From Rufibacter sp. XAAS-G3-1 (GTDB lineage: Bacteria; Bacteroidota; Bacteroidia; Cytophagales; Hymenobacteraceae): a stretch of 64,000 bases of DNA. Under the pieces are notes generated by a model that had not been told where the DNA came from, did no database searches, and was given only the letters and a program-made list of their open reading frames with translations. The stretch lies in contig NZ_JABFAM010000007.1 in NCBI RefSeq assembly GCF_013623775.1, forward strand, positions 398,341-462,340, in the 5' to 3' direction. The position numbers and the translations under genes are program-made. Positions 1-8,430 of this stretch are shown here, piece after piece. How positions within the stretch are numbered: position 1 is the stretch's first letter; each line of letters opens with the position of its first letter.

Positions 1-2
1 GT

Positions 3-635
3 ACCAAGCATGCCTTACGGCTGATTGTGGACAGCGGCATGAGTACGTCTATGCTGCTGTACCCGCCTACCTTGCCAGACGCCAGAATACCCGAGAAAAA
101 GATTGAGGCCTACCTGGGCCGGGGGCTGAACGGAGACATTCACGGTGAGATTGCCCGTATAGAGGCCTTGCAGCTAGGGGAATTCACGTTGCAGAAGCCA
201 CCGGCCAGCTTCCCAGATACTATGTCCATCAGGCACGCGCTGGGGCTCAACAACCGCAACGGAAACCTAGGGGCCGATGTGCTGCAGCGGTTCAAGGTGG
301 TGTTTGACTACGCCAACTCCAGAATGCTTCTTCGGCCTAACCACAAGTTCAAGAAACCATTTTATTACAACTTAAGCGGCTTAGAGATCCTTAGCCCCAT
401 TCCAGGGTTTAATTTTTACACCATTGCCGTGGTAATGCCTAACTCTCCGGCTGAACGCGCCGGACTGGAGCCCGGCGATGCCATTCTCAGTATCAACGGC
501 GTACAATGCATTGACCAAAGCTTGGGCGAACTACTGGAGATGTTCCAGAAATACCCTCGTAGGCGGCTACAGCTGAAAGTGAGCAGGCAGTACAAGTCTT
601 TTGAAACCATCCTGCACCTACAGGATCTGATTTAA
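3..635 (+). CDS. Retropepsin-like aspartyl protease with C-terminal PDZ domain, 5' truncated by window edge
   Basis: The frame is open from base 3, so the gene starts before the window. The first visible residues include LIVDSG, the aspartyl-protease DSG signature used by retropepsin-like proteins. The last 70 or so residues form a PDZ domain (SPAERAGLEPGDAILSING is the carboxylate-loop and helix region). The pairing aspartyl protease plus PDZ is a recurrent Bacteroidota family, generally secreted or periplasmic; function here is inferred from architecture only. The second half of the protease fold (dimer-like asymmetric arrangement) contains LGADVLQRFKVVFDY, which resembles the family's 'iG.d.L..f.v..D' motif. 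The gene ends against a strong palindrome at 638-680 shared with the convergent neighbour. Confidence 0.8.
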   Translation, partial: TKHALRLIVDSGMSTSMLLYPPTLPDARIPEKKIEAYLGRGLNGDIHGEIARIEALQLGEFTLQKPPASFPDTMSIRHALGLNNRNGNLGADVLQRFKVVFDYANSRMLLRPNHKFKKPFYYNLSGLEILSPIPGFNFYTIAVVMPNSPAERAGLEPGDAILSINGVQCIDQSLGELLEMFQKYPRRRLQLKVSRQYKSFETILHLQDLI

Positions 636-637
636 CT

Positions 638-680
638 TCTGTTTGGGGCCTGTTTTCCTGAAAGCAGGCCCCAAACAGGA
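638..680. repeat. PAL palindrome, probably also a bidirectional terminator
   Basis: Perfect 14-bp arms CTGTTTGGGGCCTG (639-652) and its complement (665-678) around a TTTTCCTGAAAG loop. It lies between convergent genes, so it can end transcripts from both sides. It matches the dispersed PAL family. Confidence 0.85.
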
Positions 681-685
681 AGCGC

Positions 686-1549
686 CTATGTAGGATTCAC
701 GAACTGATAAACAGCCGAGAAATCTTCCTGCCCATGTCCGGCTTGTTTGGCCTGCGCGAAGAGTTCTTTCACCGTGGCCAGCGTGGGCAGCGCGATGCCT
801 TGCTCGTATGCCGTGACTGCGGCCAAGTGCAGGTCTTTGTGCAGCCATTCCAGCGGGAACTCCGGGGAGAAGTCGCGGGTGAGAAGTTTGTTTTCCTTCA
901 GCTTCAGGAAAGGTGCGCCGCCGGGGCCGTTCAGCAAGGTCTGGCACAGCACCTCTTCGGTAATGCCCAGTGACGTGCCCAACCGCAAAGCCTCGGCGAA
1001 CGCCGCCATGATCTGCCCGAAGAGCATGTTGTTGACCATTTTCATGCTGGCCCCCTGGCCGTGCGCCCCAATGTGCAGCACCGCTTTGCCCATGGTATCC
1101 AGCAACGGGCGAACTTCTTCCACATCTTTTTCCTCGCCGCCCACCAGAAATATCAATTGACCGGTCTCAGCGGGTTTAAGCGAGCCGGAAACCGGAGCAT
1201 CCAAAAACCGGTGCCCCATTTTAAGGGCCGCATGTGCCATCCGTTGGCTGAACGACGGGTTTACGGTGCTGGAATCAATCCAGAGGGAGTGGCCGGGAAG
1301 TTCTTTCAGGAAGCCGTGTTGGCCTAATGCGGCTTCTTCCACCGCCTCGGGAGTGGCCAGCATGGTGAACACTACGCGGCACTGCCTTCCCACTTCTTCG
1401 GGAGTATCGGCTAAGGTAGCGCCGTTGGAAACCAATGCTTCGGCCTTCCCGGGGGTGCGGTTGTAGACCACCAACGTATGTCCTGCTTTCTGCAGATTGG
1501 CGGCCATGCGGCTGCCCATAATGCCTAATCCTATAAATCCTACGTTCAT
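686..1549 (-). CDS. NAD(P)-dependent oxidoreductase, 3-hydroxyisobutyrate dehydrogenase / GLYR1 family
   Basis: A 287-residue beta-hydroxyacid dehydrogenase of usual family length. The N-terminus carries the Rossmann motif GLGIMG at residues 7-12, followed by the substrate-binding signature DAPVSGS at 117-123 and the catalytic lysine K170 in GASMKMVNN. The C-terminal all-helical domain (LFGQIMAAFAEAL onward) completes the fold. Members reduce short beta-hydroxyacids or semialdehydes such as succinic semialdehyde, or glyoxylate; sequence alone does not settle the substrate. The gene is monocistronic, convergent with the upstream PDZ gene. The ATG start at 1549 gives a Rossmann strand immediately, as in the family. 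Confidence 0.9.
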   Translation of the reverse strand: MNVGFIGLGIMGSRMAANLQKAGHTLVVYNRTPGKAEALVSNGATLADTPEEVGRQCRVVFTMLATPEAVEEAALGQHGFLKELPGHSLWIDSSTVNPSFSQRMAHAALKMGHRFLDAPVSGSLKPAETGQLIFLVGGEEKDVEEVRPLLDTMGKAVLHIGAHGQGASMKMVNNMLFGQIMAAFAEALRLGTSLGITEEVLCQTLLNGPGGAPFLKLKENKLLTRDFSPEFPLEWLHKDLHLAAVTAYEQGIALPTLATVKELFAQAKQAGHGQEDFSAVYQFVNPT

Positions 1550-1656
1550 GTTTTCTGATTTTGGTGCGCACGAAAGTAGGAATTTACGGATGCAGGACGC
1601 AAGTGGTACACGCCAAGCTTCGTTTCAGGCACATTTCTTGGGAAACGGCTTTGAAA

Positions 1657-1693
1657 CAGAAAGGCCGCTGTTTATACAAGAGCGGCCTTTCTG
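1657..1693. terminator. Bidirectional hairpin terminator
   Basis: 13-bp perfect stem CAGAAAGGCCGCT / AGCGGCCTTTCTG with an 11-base loop and flanking A/T-rich bases. It lies downstream of the CocE-type hydrolase gene on the minus strand. Confidence 0.8.
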
Positions 1694-1711
1694 GTTTAAA
1701 GTAAATTCTAC

Positions 1712-3589
1712 TTACAGCACTTTCACCTTCAAATAAGAAGGTTGCTGGGCGTTATGGTACACGCGGTGGGTGGCTTTCTGGAAATCCTCGGCTTTGGCTT
1801 CATAGATGTTGGGCACATACTTCTGCGGATTGCGGTCTACCAGCGGGAACCACGTGCTCTGCACCTGCACCATGATGCGGTGGCCTTTCTTGAAAGTATG
1901 CAGCACGTCTTGCAGCGGCACGTTCACGGGCGTCACTTGGTTTGGCGTGAACGGCTCTGGTTTCTCGTAGCTGTTTCTAAAGCGGCCGCGCATCACCTCG
2001 CTGCGCACCATCTGCTGGTACCCGCCCATTTTCACGCTGGCCGGATTATGCGCATTCTGGCGGGCGGTGTCAGGGTAGACGTCAATCAGCTTCACTACCC
2101 AGTCGGCGTCTGAGCCGGTGGTGGAGATGTTGAGCGCTGATAAAATCTCTCCCGCTAACGTAATATCTTCCGTCAGGACATCGGTTTGGTAGACTAGTAC
2201 ATCTGGGCGACGGCTGGCGAAACGCTGGTCATCGGTCATGTACTCGCGGGTCATGCCCACGGTGGTTTCCTCCGAGAAGGGCACGGGTTTGTTTGGGTCG
2301 CTGATGAACTCGTCAAAGCCGGTGCCACTGGTTGCGGCTGGTTGCTCGAAACTGAGTTTCCCGTTCGGCCCGAAATACAGGTTCCGTTCCTGCGTGTTTT
2401 TAGGCGGCCAGGCGGCAAACTCGCGCCAATGGTTCGCACCCGTGTTGAACATGTACGCCTCGGGCAAAGCTGGGGTACCTTTGCCGTTTTCCTTCAGGTA
2501 GTGCCGGAAGAACTTGGCCTCGATGTTGGGCCGGTAAAACTCAGACGTGTTCTGCCGAAACGAGACCTTGCCCAGGTTTTCGCCGGTAGAACGCGACCAG
2601 CCACCGTGGAACCACGGCCCCATCACGATGGTGTTGTACGTCTTCGGGTTGTTTTTCTCGATGGTTTTATACGTTTCCAAGGCCCCGAACAGGTTCTCGG
2701 CATCAAACCAGCCGCCCACGGTCATCACGGCGGGCTTGATGTTTCTCAGGTGCGGCCGGATGTTCATGGCTTGCCAGAAGGAGTCATAGTTGGGGTGCTG
2801 AATGATATCGTTCCAGAAAGAGACGTTGTTCTTTAAATACAGCGTGTTGGCGTTGCTCAGCGGCCCCATGCGCAGGAAGAAGTCATAGCCATCGGGGGTG
2901 CCGTGGTTGAAGCGTGGGGCGCCGGTAGGAGAGGGTTGCGGACGTGGTTGCCCGAACGAGGCCAGAAAGTTGAAGGCGTGGGGCAGAAAGAACGCGCCGT
3001 GGTGGTGGAAATCGTCCCAGAACCAGTCGGTGACCGGGGCTTGCGGGGAGGAGGCTTTCAGGGCAGGGTGGCTGTTTACCAGACCCACGGACGTGTAATA
3101 TCCGGGGTACGAGATGCCCCACTGGCCCACACGGCCGTTGTTGTTGGGGATGTTCTTCACTAGCCAGGCGATGGCGTCATAGGTATCAGTGCTTTCGTCC
3201 CAGTCATTTTTGCCTTTTTTGGTTTTGAGAGGGGCCATGTTCACAAACGCACCTTCGCTCATGAACTTGCCGCGTACATCCTGGTAGGCGAAAATGTAGC
3301 CTTCGCGCAGCATGTCTGAAGACGGCCCGATGCTGGTTTTGTATTTGCCTTCGCCGTACGGCCCGATGGCGTAAGGCGTGCGGTTGAGCATGATGGGGTA
3401 TTTCTGGTTACTGGCTTTGGGCGCGTACACGATGGTGTAGAGTTTGGTGCCGTCGCGCATGGCCACCTGGTGCTCGGTCTTGGTGTAGTTCTCCCGAATG
3501 TAGGCTGAATCTGAAAGGGTTTGGGCAGAGGCAGTAAGCGAAGGCCACAAAATGACCAACAAGAGCCATTGCCAGAGGTTTGGTTTCAT
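1712..3589 (-). CDS. Secreted CocE/NonD family hydrolase (X-Pro dipeptidyl-peptidase S15-like)
   Basis: A 625-residue alpha/beta hydrolase. Residues 1-22 form a signal peptide ending in SASA-Q. The nucleophile elbow GISYPG places the catalytic serine at about S160, and the repeated GRVGQWG..YPGYY context is typical of the CocE/glutaryl-7-ACA acylase group. The C-terminal third is the jelly-roll domain of S15 proteins, ending with HRVYHNAQQPSYLKVKVL. Members hydrolyse amide or ester bonds of peptides, beta-lactam precursors or cocaine; the natural substrate here is unknown. A periplasmic or extracellular role in peptide use fits the M14 carboxypeptidase at 4985-7531, but the two genes are divergent and separate, so that link is inference. 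Confidence 0.9.
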   Translation of the reverse strand: MKPNLWQWLLLVILWPSLTASAQTLSDSAYIRENYTKTEHQVAMRDGTKLYTIVYAPKASNQKYPIMLNRTPYAIGPYGEGKYKTSIGPSSDMLREGYIFAYQDVRGKFMSEGAFVNMAPLKTKKGKNDWDESTDTYDAIAWLVKNIPNNNGRVGQWGISYPGYYTSVGLVNSHPALKASSPQAPVTDWFWDDFHHHGAFFLPHAFNFLASFGQPRPQPSPTGAPRFNHGTPDGYDFFLRMGPLSNANTLYLKNNVSFWNDIIQHPNYDSFWQAMNIRPHLRNIKPAVMTVGGWFDAENLFGALETYKTIEKNNPKTYNTIVMGPWFHGGWSRSTGENLGKVSFRQNTSEFYRPNIEAKFFRHYLKENGKGTPALPEAYMFNTGANHWREFAAWPPKNTQERNLYFGPNGKLSFEQPAATSGTGFDEFISDPNKPVPFSEETTVGMTREYMTDDQRFASRRPDVLVYQTDVLTEDITLAGEILSALNISTTGSDADWVVKLIDVYPDTARQNAHNPASVKMGGYQQMVRSEVMRGRFRNSYEKPEPFTPNQVTPVNVPLQDVLHTFKKGHRIMVQVQSTWFPLVDRNPQKYVPNIYEAKAEDFQKATHRVYHNAQQPSYLKVKVL

Positions 3590-3653
3590 ACGTGTTTGTT
3601 TGGTGTGATTTGGTACGGGAAATTAGAGAATCTACCGGCGGGAGACAACATCT

Positions 3654-3691
3654 ATTTGGGGGCTGTTTTCAGAAAAACAACCTCAAAACGG
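3654..3691. repeat. PAL palindrome copy
   Basis: Matches the PAL pattern: TTTGGGGGCTGTTTTC, a short AG turn, then GAAAAACAACCTCAAAACGG. The arms carry mismatches. It lies upstream of the hydrolase gene and downstream of the next minus-strand gene. Confidence 0.65.
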
Positions 3692-3698
3692 AGAACCA

Positions 3699-3747
3699 GC
3701 TATAAAACAGAAAAGCCCGGCATACCCGGGCTTTTCTGTTTTATAGC
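3699..3747. terminator. Long bidirectional hairpin terminator
   Basis: 22-bp perfect stem from 3699-3720 to 3726-3747 with a 5-base loop CATAC. The inner part AAGCCCGG/CCGGGCTT is followed by TTTTCTGTTTTATAG, and the right arm reaches to within a few bases of the lipoprotein stop. Confidence 0.85.
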
Positions 3748-3758
3748 TTAGTACAGGC

Positions 3759-4583
3759 CTATTTACAGCTGTATTCAATGTTGATGACGGAAACGTCACC
3801 GTTCTGAGATGTTCTGGTGGTCTTGGTGGGGTACCCGTTTTCGTTGAAAACATACACATTGGAGAAAGAAAGATCTTTGTCAACGGTGTTCCCTTCTCTG
3901 CGAATCTCGGTCAGCACATTGTTCTCCCCGGCAGGGTTCATGCTGGGAATACCCACAAAGAGGTTTTGAAAAGCGGAGGTAGGGCTGTTTTTTGTATCAT
4001 AGGTGTAGTCTGTGGTGCTTTGGACAACCGTAGACTCATCTTCTTCCGTAGCAGGATTGTCGTAGTATACTTTTGCTTTCAGCACATTTCCTTTGGAATC
4101 ATACTCATAGGTGGTGAATCCCGTGGAAATAAAGGTGGGGTCTTCCCCTTCCTCTTCAGACGGGAATGCCAGGAAGTAGGAGGTTTTAGAGATGCGGTTA
4201 TTGGTATATTCAAATTCAGATATCTGGGCGGCTCCCCCAAGATCTGAAGACGACAAAAGAGTGCCAATCAATCTGCCTTGCTCGTCATACAAATACTCTA
4301 AGCCTCCTTCTTCACCGTCTCCAAAGATCATCTTGGAGGGCTTTCCGGCTTTGTTGCCATTGGAGTGGTACTGAACCGTTACGGTGCCGTACTCTTCGTT
4401 TGTGAAATTGGCAATCTTATCATTAGTGTAGGTGATAGTGGCAAAACCCTCATCATCAGTTAGTTTAACCGGTTGGCAAGATTTGATGCCGGTGATGGGG
4501 TCTGTGTCTTCATCTTCAGAACAGGAGCCTAAAACAAACAGAGAAAGAGCAAAGAAGATGGAAAGTAATTTGGGGAATTTCAT
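3759..4583 (-). CDS. Lipoprotein of unknown function with YD/RHS-like strand repeats
   Basis: A 274-residue protein beginning with a lipoprotein signal (hydrophobic stretch then LGSC-SEDEDTD, cysteine near residue 20), so it is probably anchored in the outer or inner membrane facing the periplasm or surface. The body holds several short repeats of the type YxYDxxGxxxxxxxY (YLYDEQGRLIGTL, YEYDSKGNVLKAKVYYDN, YTYDTKNSPTS), resembling single RHS/YD units as seen in Bacteroidota DUF4595-like lipoproteins. No catalytic motif is visible. It stands alone, codirectional with the hydrolase but separated from it by a terminator, so no operon partner helps. Confidence 0.75.
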   Translation of the reverse strand: MKFPKLLSIFFALSLFVLGSCSEDEDTDPITGIKSCQPVKLTDDEGFATITYTNDKIANFTNEEYGTVTVQYHSNGNKAGKPSKMIFGDGEEGGLEYLYDEQGRLIGTLLSSSDLGGAAQISEFEYTNNRISKTSYFLAFPSEEEGEDPTFISTGFTTYEYDSKGNVLKAKVYYDNPATEEDESTVVQSTTDYTYDTKNSPTSAFQNLFVGIPSMNPAGENNVLTEIRREGNTVDKDLSFSNVYVFNENGYPTKTTRTSQNGDVSVINIEYSCK

Positions 4584-4984
4584 GGTAGTGTAAAATTGAG
4601 TAAGAAGTGAATTGTCTTTTTTTGAATGAGATGCAAAGCGCTTTTATGCATTTTCAAGAGTATAGACACAGTGACTTCTCTTTACCCCTAATGCTATCCC
4701 AACTTTTTTTAGTTATATTTATCTGTAGCAACATCTGTATAATCTAAAGGCGACAGAAGCAGGAGAGGTGGAATGAAATCCTCTTCGCCATCCAACCATG
4801 ATCTGCCCTGAAATAAAAAGCAGATTCTTTTACCAGCCGTAGGAGGGTTTAGGGGAAAGCGTTTTTAGGGTATTTTTTAAAAAACAGCCCCAAAACGCAC
4901 CTGCCGCACCTTATTCTTTCGCCTATTTTTTTAAACTTTGGAGATTGCGTAACACCCGGGTTCCGCGTACACAAGCCAATCATT
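4584..4984. other. Non-coding divergent intergenic region
   Basis: About 400 bases between divergent genes, AT-richer than the flanks. The only clear structure is a PAL copy at 4859-4898. A weak -7-like box AAACTTTG at 4933-4940 lies about 45 bases before the M14 gene start. I see no small gene or RNA fold. Confidence 0.6.
4859..4898. repeat. PAL palindrome copy
   Basis: Outer arms GCGTTTTTAGGG and its near complement CCCCAAAACGC around an A/T-rich core (TATTTTTTAAAAAACA). It sits upstream of the M14 peptidase gene, where a terminator for a preceding gene is not needed. Confidence 0.75.
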
Positions 4985-7531
4985 ATGTTGAAATCATTCG
5001 TAAAGCATGCCCTTTGTCTGGGGGGGCTTTTCTATGGGATGTCGGTGGGCCACGCCCAGACAATCCCCTTGCAGACGCCAGAGCAATTCCTGGGCTACCG
5101 TCTGGGCGACCAGTTTACCTACCACGCCCGCATTGTAGACTACGTGCGGTATCTGGCCAGCCAGAACCCGGGCAAGATGCAGGTGCAGACCTACGGCCAG
5201 ACCTATGAGAAACGGCCGCTGCTGCTCGCCACCATCTCCTCCCCGGCCAACATGCAGCGCCTGGAGGAAATCAGAACCAATAACCTGAAGAATACCGGCC
5301 TCCTGAGCGGTCAGCCTACCGGAGGGAAGCAACCGGCCATTGTGTGGCTCAGCTACAACATTCACGGAAATGAATCTGTCTCCTCTGAGGCCGTGCTGCA
5401 GGTGTTGTATGACTTGCTGGACCCCAACAACGCCCAAACCCAGAAGTGGCTGGAGAATACGGTGGTGATGCTTGACCCATGTGTGAATCCCGATGGCCGC
5501 GAACGCTACACCCAGTGGTACAACCGGGTTCGCAACCAGACCCCCAATGCCTCGCCGTACGCCTGGGAGCACCAGGAGCCCTGGCCGGGTGGGCGGCCCA
5601 ACCATTATTACTTTGACCTAAACCGCGACTGGGCCTGGCAAACGCAGATTGAGTCCAAGCAGCGCGCCGTAGTCTACAACCAGTGGATGCCGCAACTGCA
5701 CGCCGATTTCCACGAGCAGGGCGTAGATAACCCGTATTATTTTGCGCCCTCGGCGAAGCCCTACCACGATGCCATCACGCCGTGGCAGCGCGAGTTCCAG
5801 GGCATCATCGGTGATTACAACCGCAAGTACTTTGACAAAAACAACTGGCTGTACTTCACGCGCGAGAGCTTTGATTTGTTTTATCCCAGCTACGGCGATA
5901 CCTGGCCCACCTACCAGGGCGCCATTGCGATGACCTACGAACAAGGCGGGTCGGGCCGGGCCGGAGTGGTCATCCAGAAATCCGACGGCGACAGCCTGAC
6001 CTTGCGCCAGCGCATCGCTCACCACCACGCCGCCAGCCTGGCCACGGTAGAAGCCATCTCTGACAAAACCGACCAGGTGGTAACCGAATTCAAGAAGTTT
6101 TACGCTGATGCCCAAGCCAAACCCTTCGGGCAGTACCGCAGCTACGTGTTCAAGGTGAAAGGCGAGGAAGGCCGCATCAAAGACCTGACCGATTATCTGG
6201 AGCGGCAGCAAATCCGGTACGGGTATGCCAAAGCCGCCGGAAGCAGCAAGGGCTTTAATTACCAGACCGGCAAAACCGAATCGGTGAAGTACGAGAGTGG
6301 GGATTTGGTCATCAGTGCGTATCAACCCAAATCTACCTTGCTGAACGTGCTGTTTGAGCCCTCGGCCCGCCTGGAAGACTCCGTGACGTATGACATTACC
6401 GCGTGGTCGTTGCCCTACGCCTATGGCTTAAAAGGAGCCGCGTTTACGGGCCGAATTTCCCTAAACGAGGCCAAACCAGCCACCGCAGCCATCACCAACA
6501 CAGCGGCCCCGGCGGCGTACGCGTACCTGGCGAAATGGAACGGCGTGCAAGACCTGAAGTTTCTGGCCGCCTTGCTGAGATCAAAAGTGCGCGTGCGCTA
6601 CTCTGAGGTGCCTTTTGAGCAGAACAAGGTGAAATACGCGCCAGGAACGCTCATCATCACACGCACCGGCAACGAAGGCTTAGGCGCTAAATTTGACCAA
6701 CTGGTGACCCGCGCCGCCGATTCACTGGGCATCCAGCTGGCATCTACCACCACCGGCTTTGTGACCAACGGCGCCGATTTCGGGTCGCGCAGCATCCGGT
6801 ACGTGAAGGCACCCCGTGTGGCCTTGCTCACCGGCGAAGGCGTGTCGGCGTACGGTTTCGGGGAAATCTGGCACTACTTTGAGCAGCAGATTGGCTATCC
6901 AGTCACGGTGCTGGGCGGCGACTATTTCGCCAACGTGCCGCTCACGGAGTTTGACGTGCTCATTCTGCCCACCGGCAACTACGGCCGCATTCTGGAAGAG
7001 AAAACCCTGACCAAAGTGAAAGACTGGGTACGCGCCGGCGGCAAACTGATCGCCCTGGAAAGCGCCGTCACCTTTCTAGCTGACAAACCAGACTTCGCGG
7101 TCAAGAAGAAAACCGTTGATACCACTAACGCCAAAAAAGGCCCTTCGGCCGATGACCTGAAAAAGTATGGCAACCGCGAGCGCGAATCCATTTCTGAGGA
7201 AGTGCAGGGCAGTGTGTTCAGAATCAACCTGGACAACACCCATCCGCTGGCCTTCGGTTACGGCACCACCTATCCGGCCTTAATCAGAACCAGTACCTTG
7301 CCGCAGTTCCTGCAAGACGGCTGGAACGTGGGCGTGGTGAAAAATGAAGCGCCCGCCACCGGCTTTGTGGGCTCCAAAGTGCAGCGCAACCTGCAGAACG
7401 GCCTGGTGCTGGGCGTGCAGGAATTGGGCCGCGGACAAGTGGTGTACCTGGTGGACAATCCGTTGTTCAGAGCGTTCTGGCAAGGCGGTAAGCTGATGTT
7501 CGGGAATGCCGTGTTCCTGGTGGGGCAGTAA
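4985..7531 (+). CDS. Secreted M14 family zinc carboxypeptidase
   Basis: An 848-residue protein with a signal peptide (residues 1-24, cleaved after VGHA). The zinc site is visible: H127 and E130 in NIHGNE, and the third ligand histidine in HADFHEQG (H239 or H243). NPDGRERY near 169 and DLNRDW near 211 match the substrate-binding arginine segments of M14, and the catalytic glutamate is probably E319 in MTYEQGG. Beyond about residue 350 there is a long C-terminal region including a class I glutamine-amidotransferase-like stretch (VALLTGEGVSAYGFGEIWHYFE), as is common in large Bacteroidota M14 enzymes. It should trim C-terminal residues from extracellular or periplasmic peptides. Confidence 0.92.
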   Translation: MLKSFVKHALCLGGLFYGMSVGHAQTIPLQTPEQFLGYRLGDQFTYHARIVDYVRYLASQNPGKMQVQTYGQTYEKRPLLLATISSPANMQRLEEIRTNNLKNTGLLSGQPTGGKQPAIVWLSYNIHGNESVSSEAVLQVLYDLLDPNNAQTQKWLENTVVMLDPCVNPDGRERYTQWYNRVRNQTPNASPYAWEHQEPWPGGRPNHYYFDLNRDWAWQTQIESKQRAVVYNQWMPQLHADFHEQGVDNPYYFAPSAKPYHDAITPWQREFQGIIGDYNRKYFDKNNWLYFTRESFDLFYPSYGDTWPTYQGAIAMTYEQGGSGRAGVVIQKSDGDSLTLRQRIAHHHAASLATVEAISDKTDQVVTEFKKFYADAQAKPFGQYRSYVFKVKGEEGRIKDLTDYLERQQIRYGYAKAAGSSKGFNYQTGKTESVKYESGDLVISAYQPKSTLLNVLFEPSARLEDSVTYDITAWSLPYAYGLKGAAFTGRISLNEAKPATAAITNTAAPAAYAYLAKWNGVQDLKFLAALLRSKVRVRYSEVPFEQNKVKYAPGTLIITRTGNEGLGAKFDQLVTRAADSLGIQLASTTTGFVTNGADFGSRSIRYVKAPRVALLTGEGVSAYGFGEIWHYFEQQIGYPVTVLGGDYFANVPLTEFDVLILPTGNYGRILEEKTLTKVKDWVRAGGKLIALESAVTFLADKPDFAVKKKTVDTTNAKKGPSADDLKKYGNRERESISEEVQGSVFRINLDNTHPLAFGYGTTYPALIRTSTLPQFLQDGWNVGVVKNEAPATGFVGSKVQRNLQNGLVLGVQELGRGQVVYLVDNPLFRAFWQGGKLMFGNAVFLVGQ

Positions 7532-7562
7532 GCAAGCGTAAAAAGAACTTTCAGTTGCTTTT

Positions 7563-7594
7563 ATACGTATTAAATTATATAATTTTACACGTAT
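7563..7594. promoter_or_regulatory. Palindromic operator/promoter candidate of the toxin-antitoxin operon
   Basis: A perfect 14-bp palindrome AAATTATATAATTT (7572-7585) is flanked by ATACGTAT (7563-7570) and the near copy ACACGTAT (7587-7594). It directly precedes the antitoxin ATG at 7593. Autorepression through such inverted repeats is usual for RHH antitoxins; binding here is inference. Confidence 0.55.
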
Positions 7595-7844
7595 GGATAC
7601 TAAGCTAACGTTGCTACTAGACAAGGATATTATTGAAAGAGCTAAGTTGTATGCCTCTACCAAAAAGACCAGTTTATCAAAGTTGATAGAGTCTTACCTG
7701 GACAGAATTACGGCAGAAGAAAAATCGAAGGAAGAAATTTCCCCTTTGGTAAAAAGCCTTTCAGGCGTTATCTCTATTCCTGAAAATTCTAGTCATAAAG
7801 ATGCGTATGCTAGCCATTTAGCAAAAAAATATCTGAATGACTAA
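7593..7844 (+). CDS. Ribbon-helix-helix type antitoxin (DUF6364-like)
   Basis: An 83-residue protein whose first 40 residues fit a ribbon-helix-helix DNA-binding unit: a beta-strand TKLTLLLD, then helix KDIIERAKLYASTK, a KTSLS turn and helix KLIESYLDRI. The C-terminal half is charged and would wrap the toxin. It is followed by a PIN toxin gene with an 8-base overlap, the usual antitoxin-first order. Both genes are visibly AT-richer than the neighbouring M14 and PQQ genes, suggesting acquisition by transfer. Predicted role: neutralise the PIN ribonuclease and repress its own operon. Confidence 0.85.
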   Translation: MDTKLTLLLDKDIIERAKLYASTKKTSLSKLIESYLDRITAEEKSKEEISPLVKSLSGVISIPENSSHKDAYASHLAKKYLND

Positions 7845-8253
7845 GGTATTCATTGACACCGATGTCTGTCTGGATTTATTAGCCCAAAGGGAGCCTCATT
7901 ATGCCTACGCGGCTACTTTGTTCACGTTGGCAGATAAAGGCGAACTTACCTTATTTGTCTCTTCCCTTTCTTTCTCAAATCTAAACTACCTGCTTTCCAG
8001 ACAGTTTTCTATGCCGGAGGCGAGAAGGGTTTTAAGCAAGTTCAAAGTATTGGTGCAAGTTCTACCTGTTGATGATAAAGTGATTGAGTTAGCGTTACAT
8101 TCTGATTTTAAAGATTTTGAAGATGCCATTCAGTACTTCACAGCTATAGAAGCAGGCTTGACCACGTTACTGACTAGAAATATAAAAGATTATAAGAAAG
8201 CTGAAATAACGGTACAAACGCCAGAGCTTTACGTGCAGACAAGGGGTAATTAG
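7837..8253 (+). CDS. PIN domain ribonuclease toxin (VapC-like)
   Basis: A 138-residue PIN-fold protein. The first strand gives the acidic residue in VFIDTDVCLDLL (D7, D9), and the second acidic cluster lies in SDFKDFEDAIQYFTA with the following LLTRNIKDYKK, matching the PIN active-site order D...E...D..N.DF/Y. PIN toxins cleave RNA, often tRNA or rRNA, when the antitoxin is degraded. It overlaps the antitoxin gene at 7837-7844, consistent with translational coupling. A terminator follows at 8284-8320, closing a two-gene unit. Confidence 0.9.
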   Translation: MTKVFIDTDVCLDLLAQREPHYAYAATLFTLADKGELTLFVSSLSFSNLNYLLSRQFSMPEARRVLSKFKVLVQVLPVDDKVIELALHSDFKDFEDAIQYFTAIEAGLTTLLTRNIKDYKKAEITVQTPELYVQTRGN

Positions 8254-8283
8254 AATAGCCTAGTTACTACGGCGTAATCAATC

Positions 8284-8320
8284 AAACAGGAACGCCCGCC
8301 ACTTGCGGGCGTTCCTGTTT
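8284..8320. terminator. Terminator of the toxin-antitoxin operon
   Basis: 16-bp perfect stem AAACAGGAACGCCCGC / GCGGGCGTTCCTGTTT with loop CACTT. Confidence 0.85.
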
Positions 8321-8322
8321 AT

Positions 8323-8355
8323 GAGCCATTTTTTAGGAAACAGCCTCAAAAGACG
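8323..8355. repeat. Degenerate PAL copy
   Basis: Resembles the right half of PAL (TTTTTTAGGAAACAGCCTCAAAAGACG) next to a damaged left arm, between the operon terminator and the PQQ gene. Confidence 0.45.
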
Positions 8356-8430
8356 TTTGTGCGTATGAAACTTCAATGGTTTCCTTCTAAATTTAGAAGC
8401 GAAATCCATGAACCGCTAACCCGATACCCT

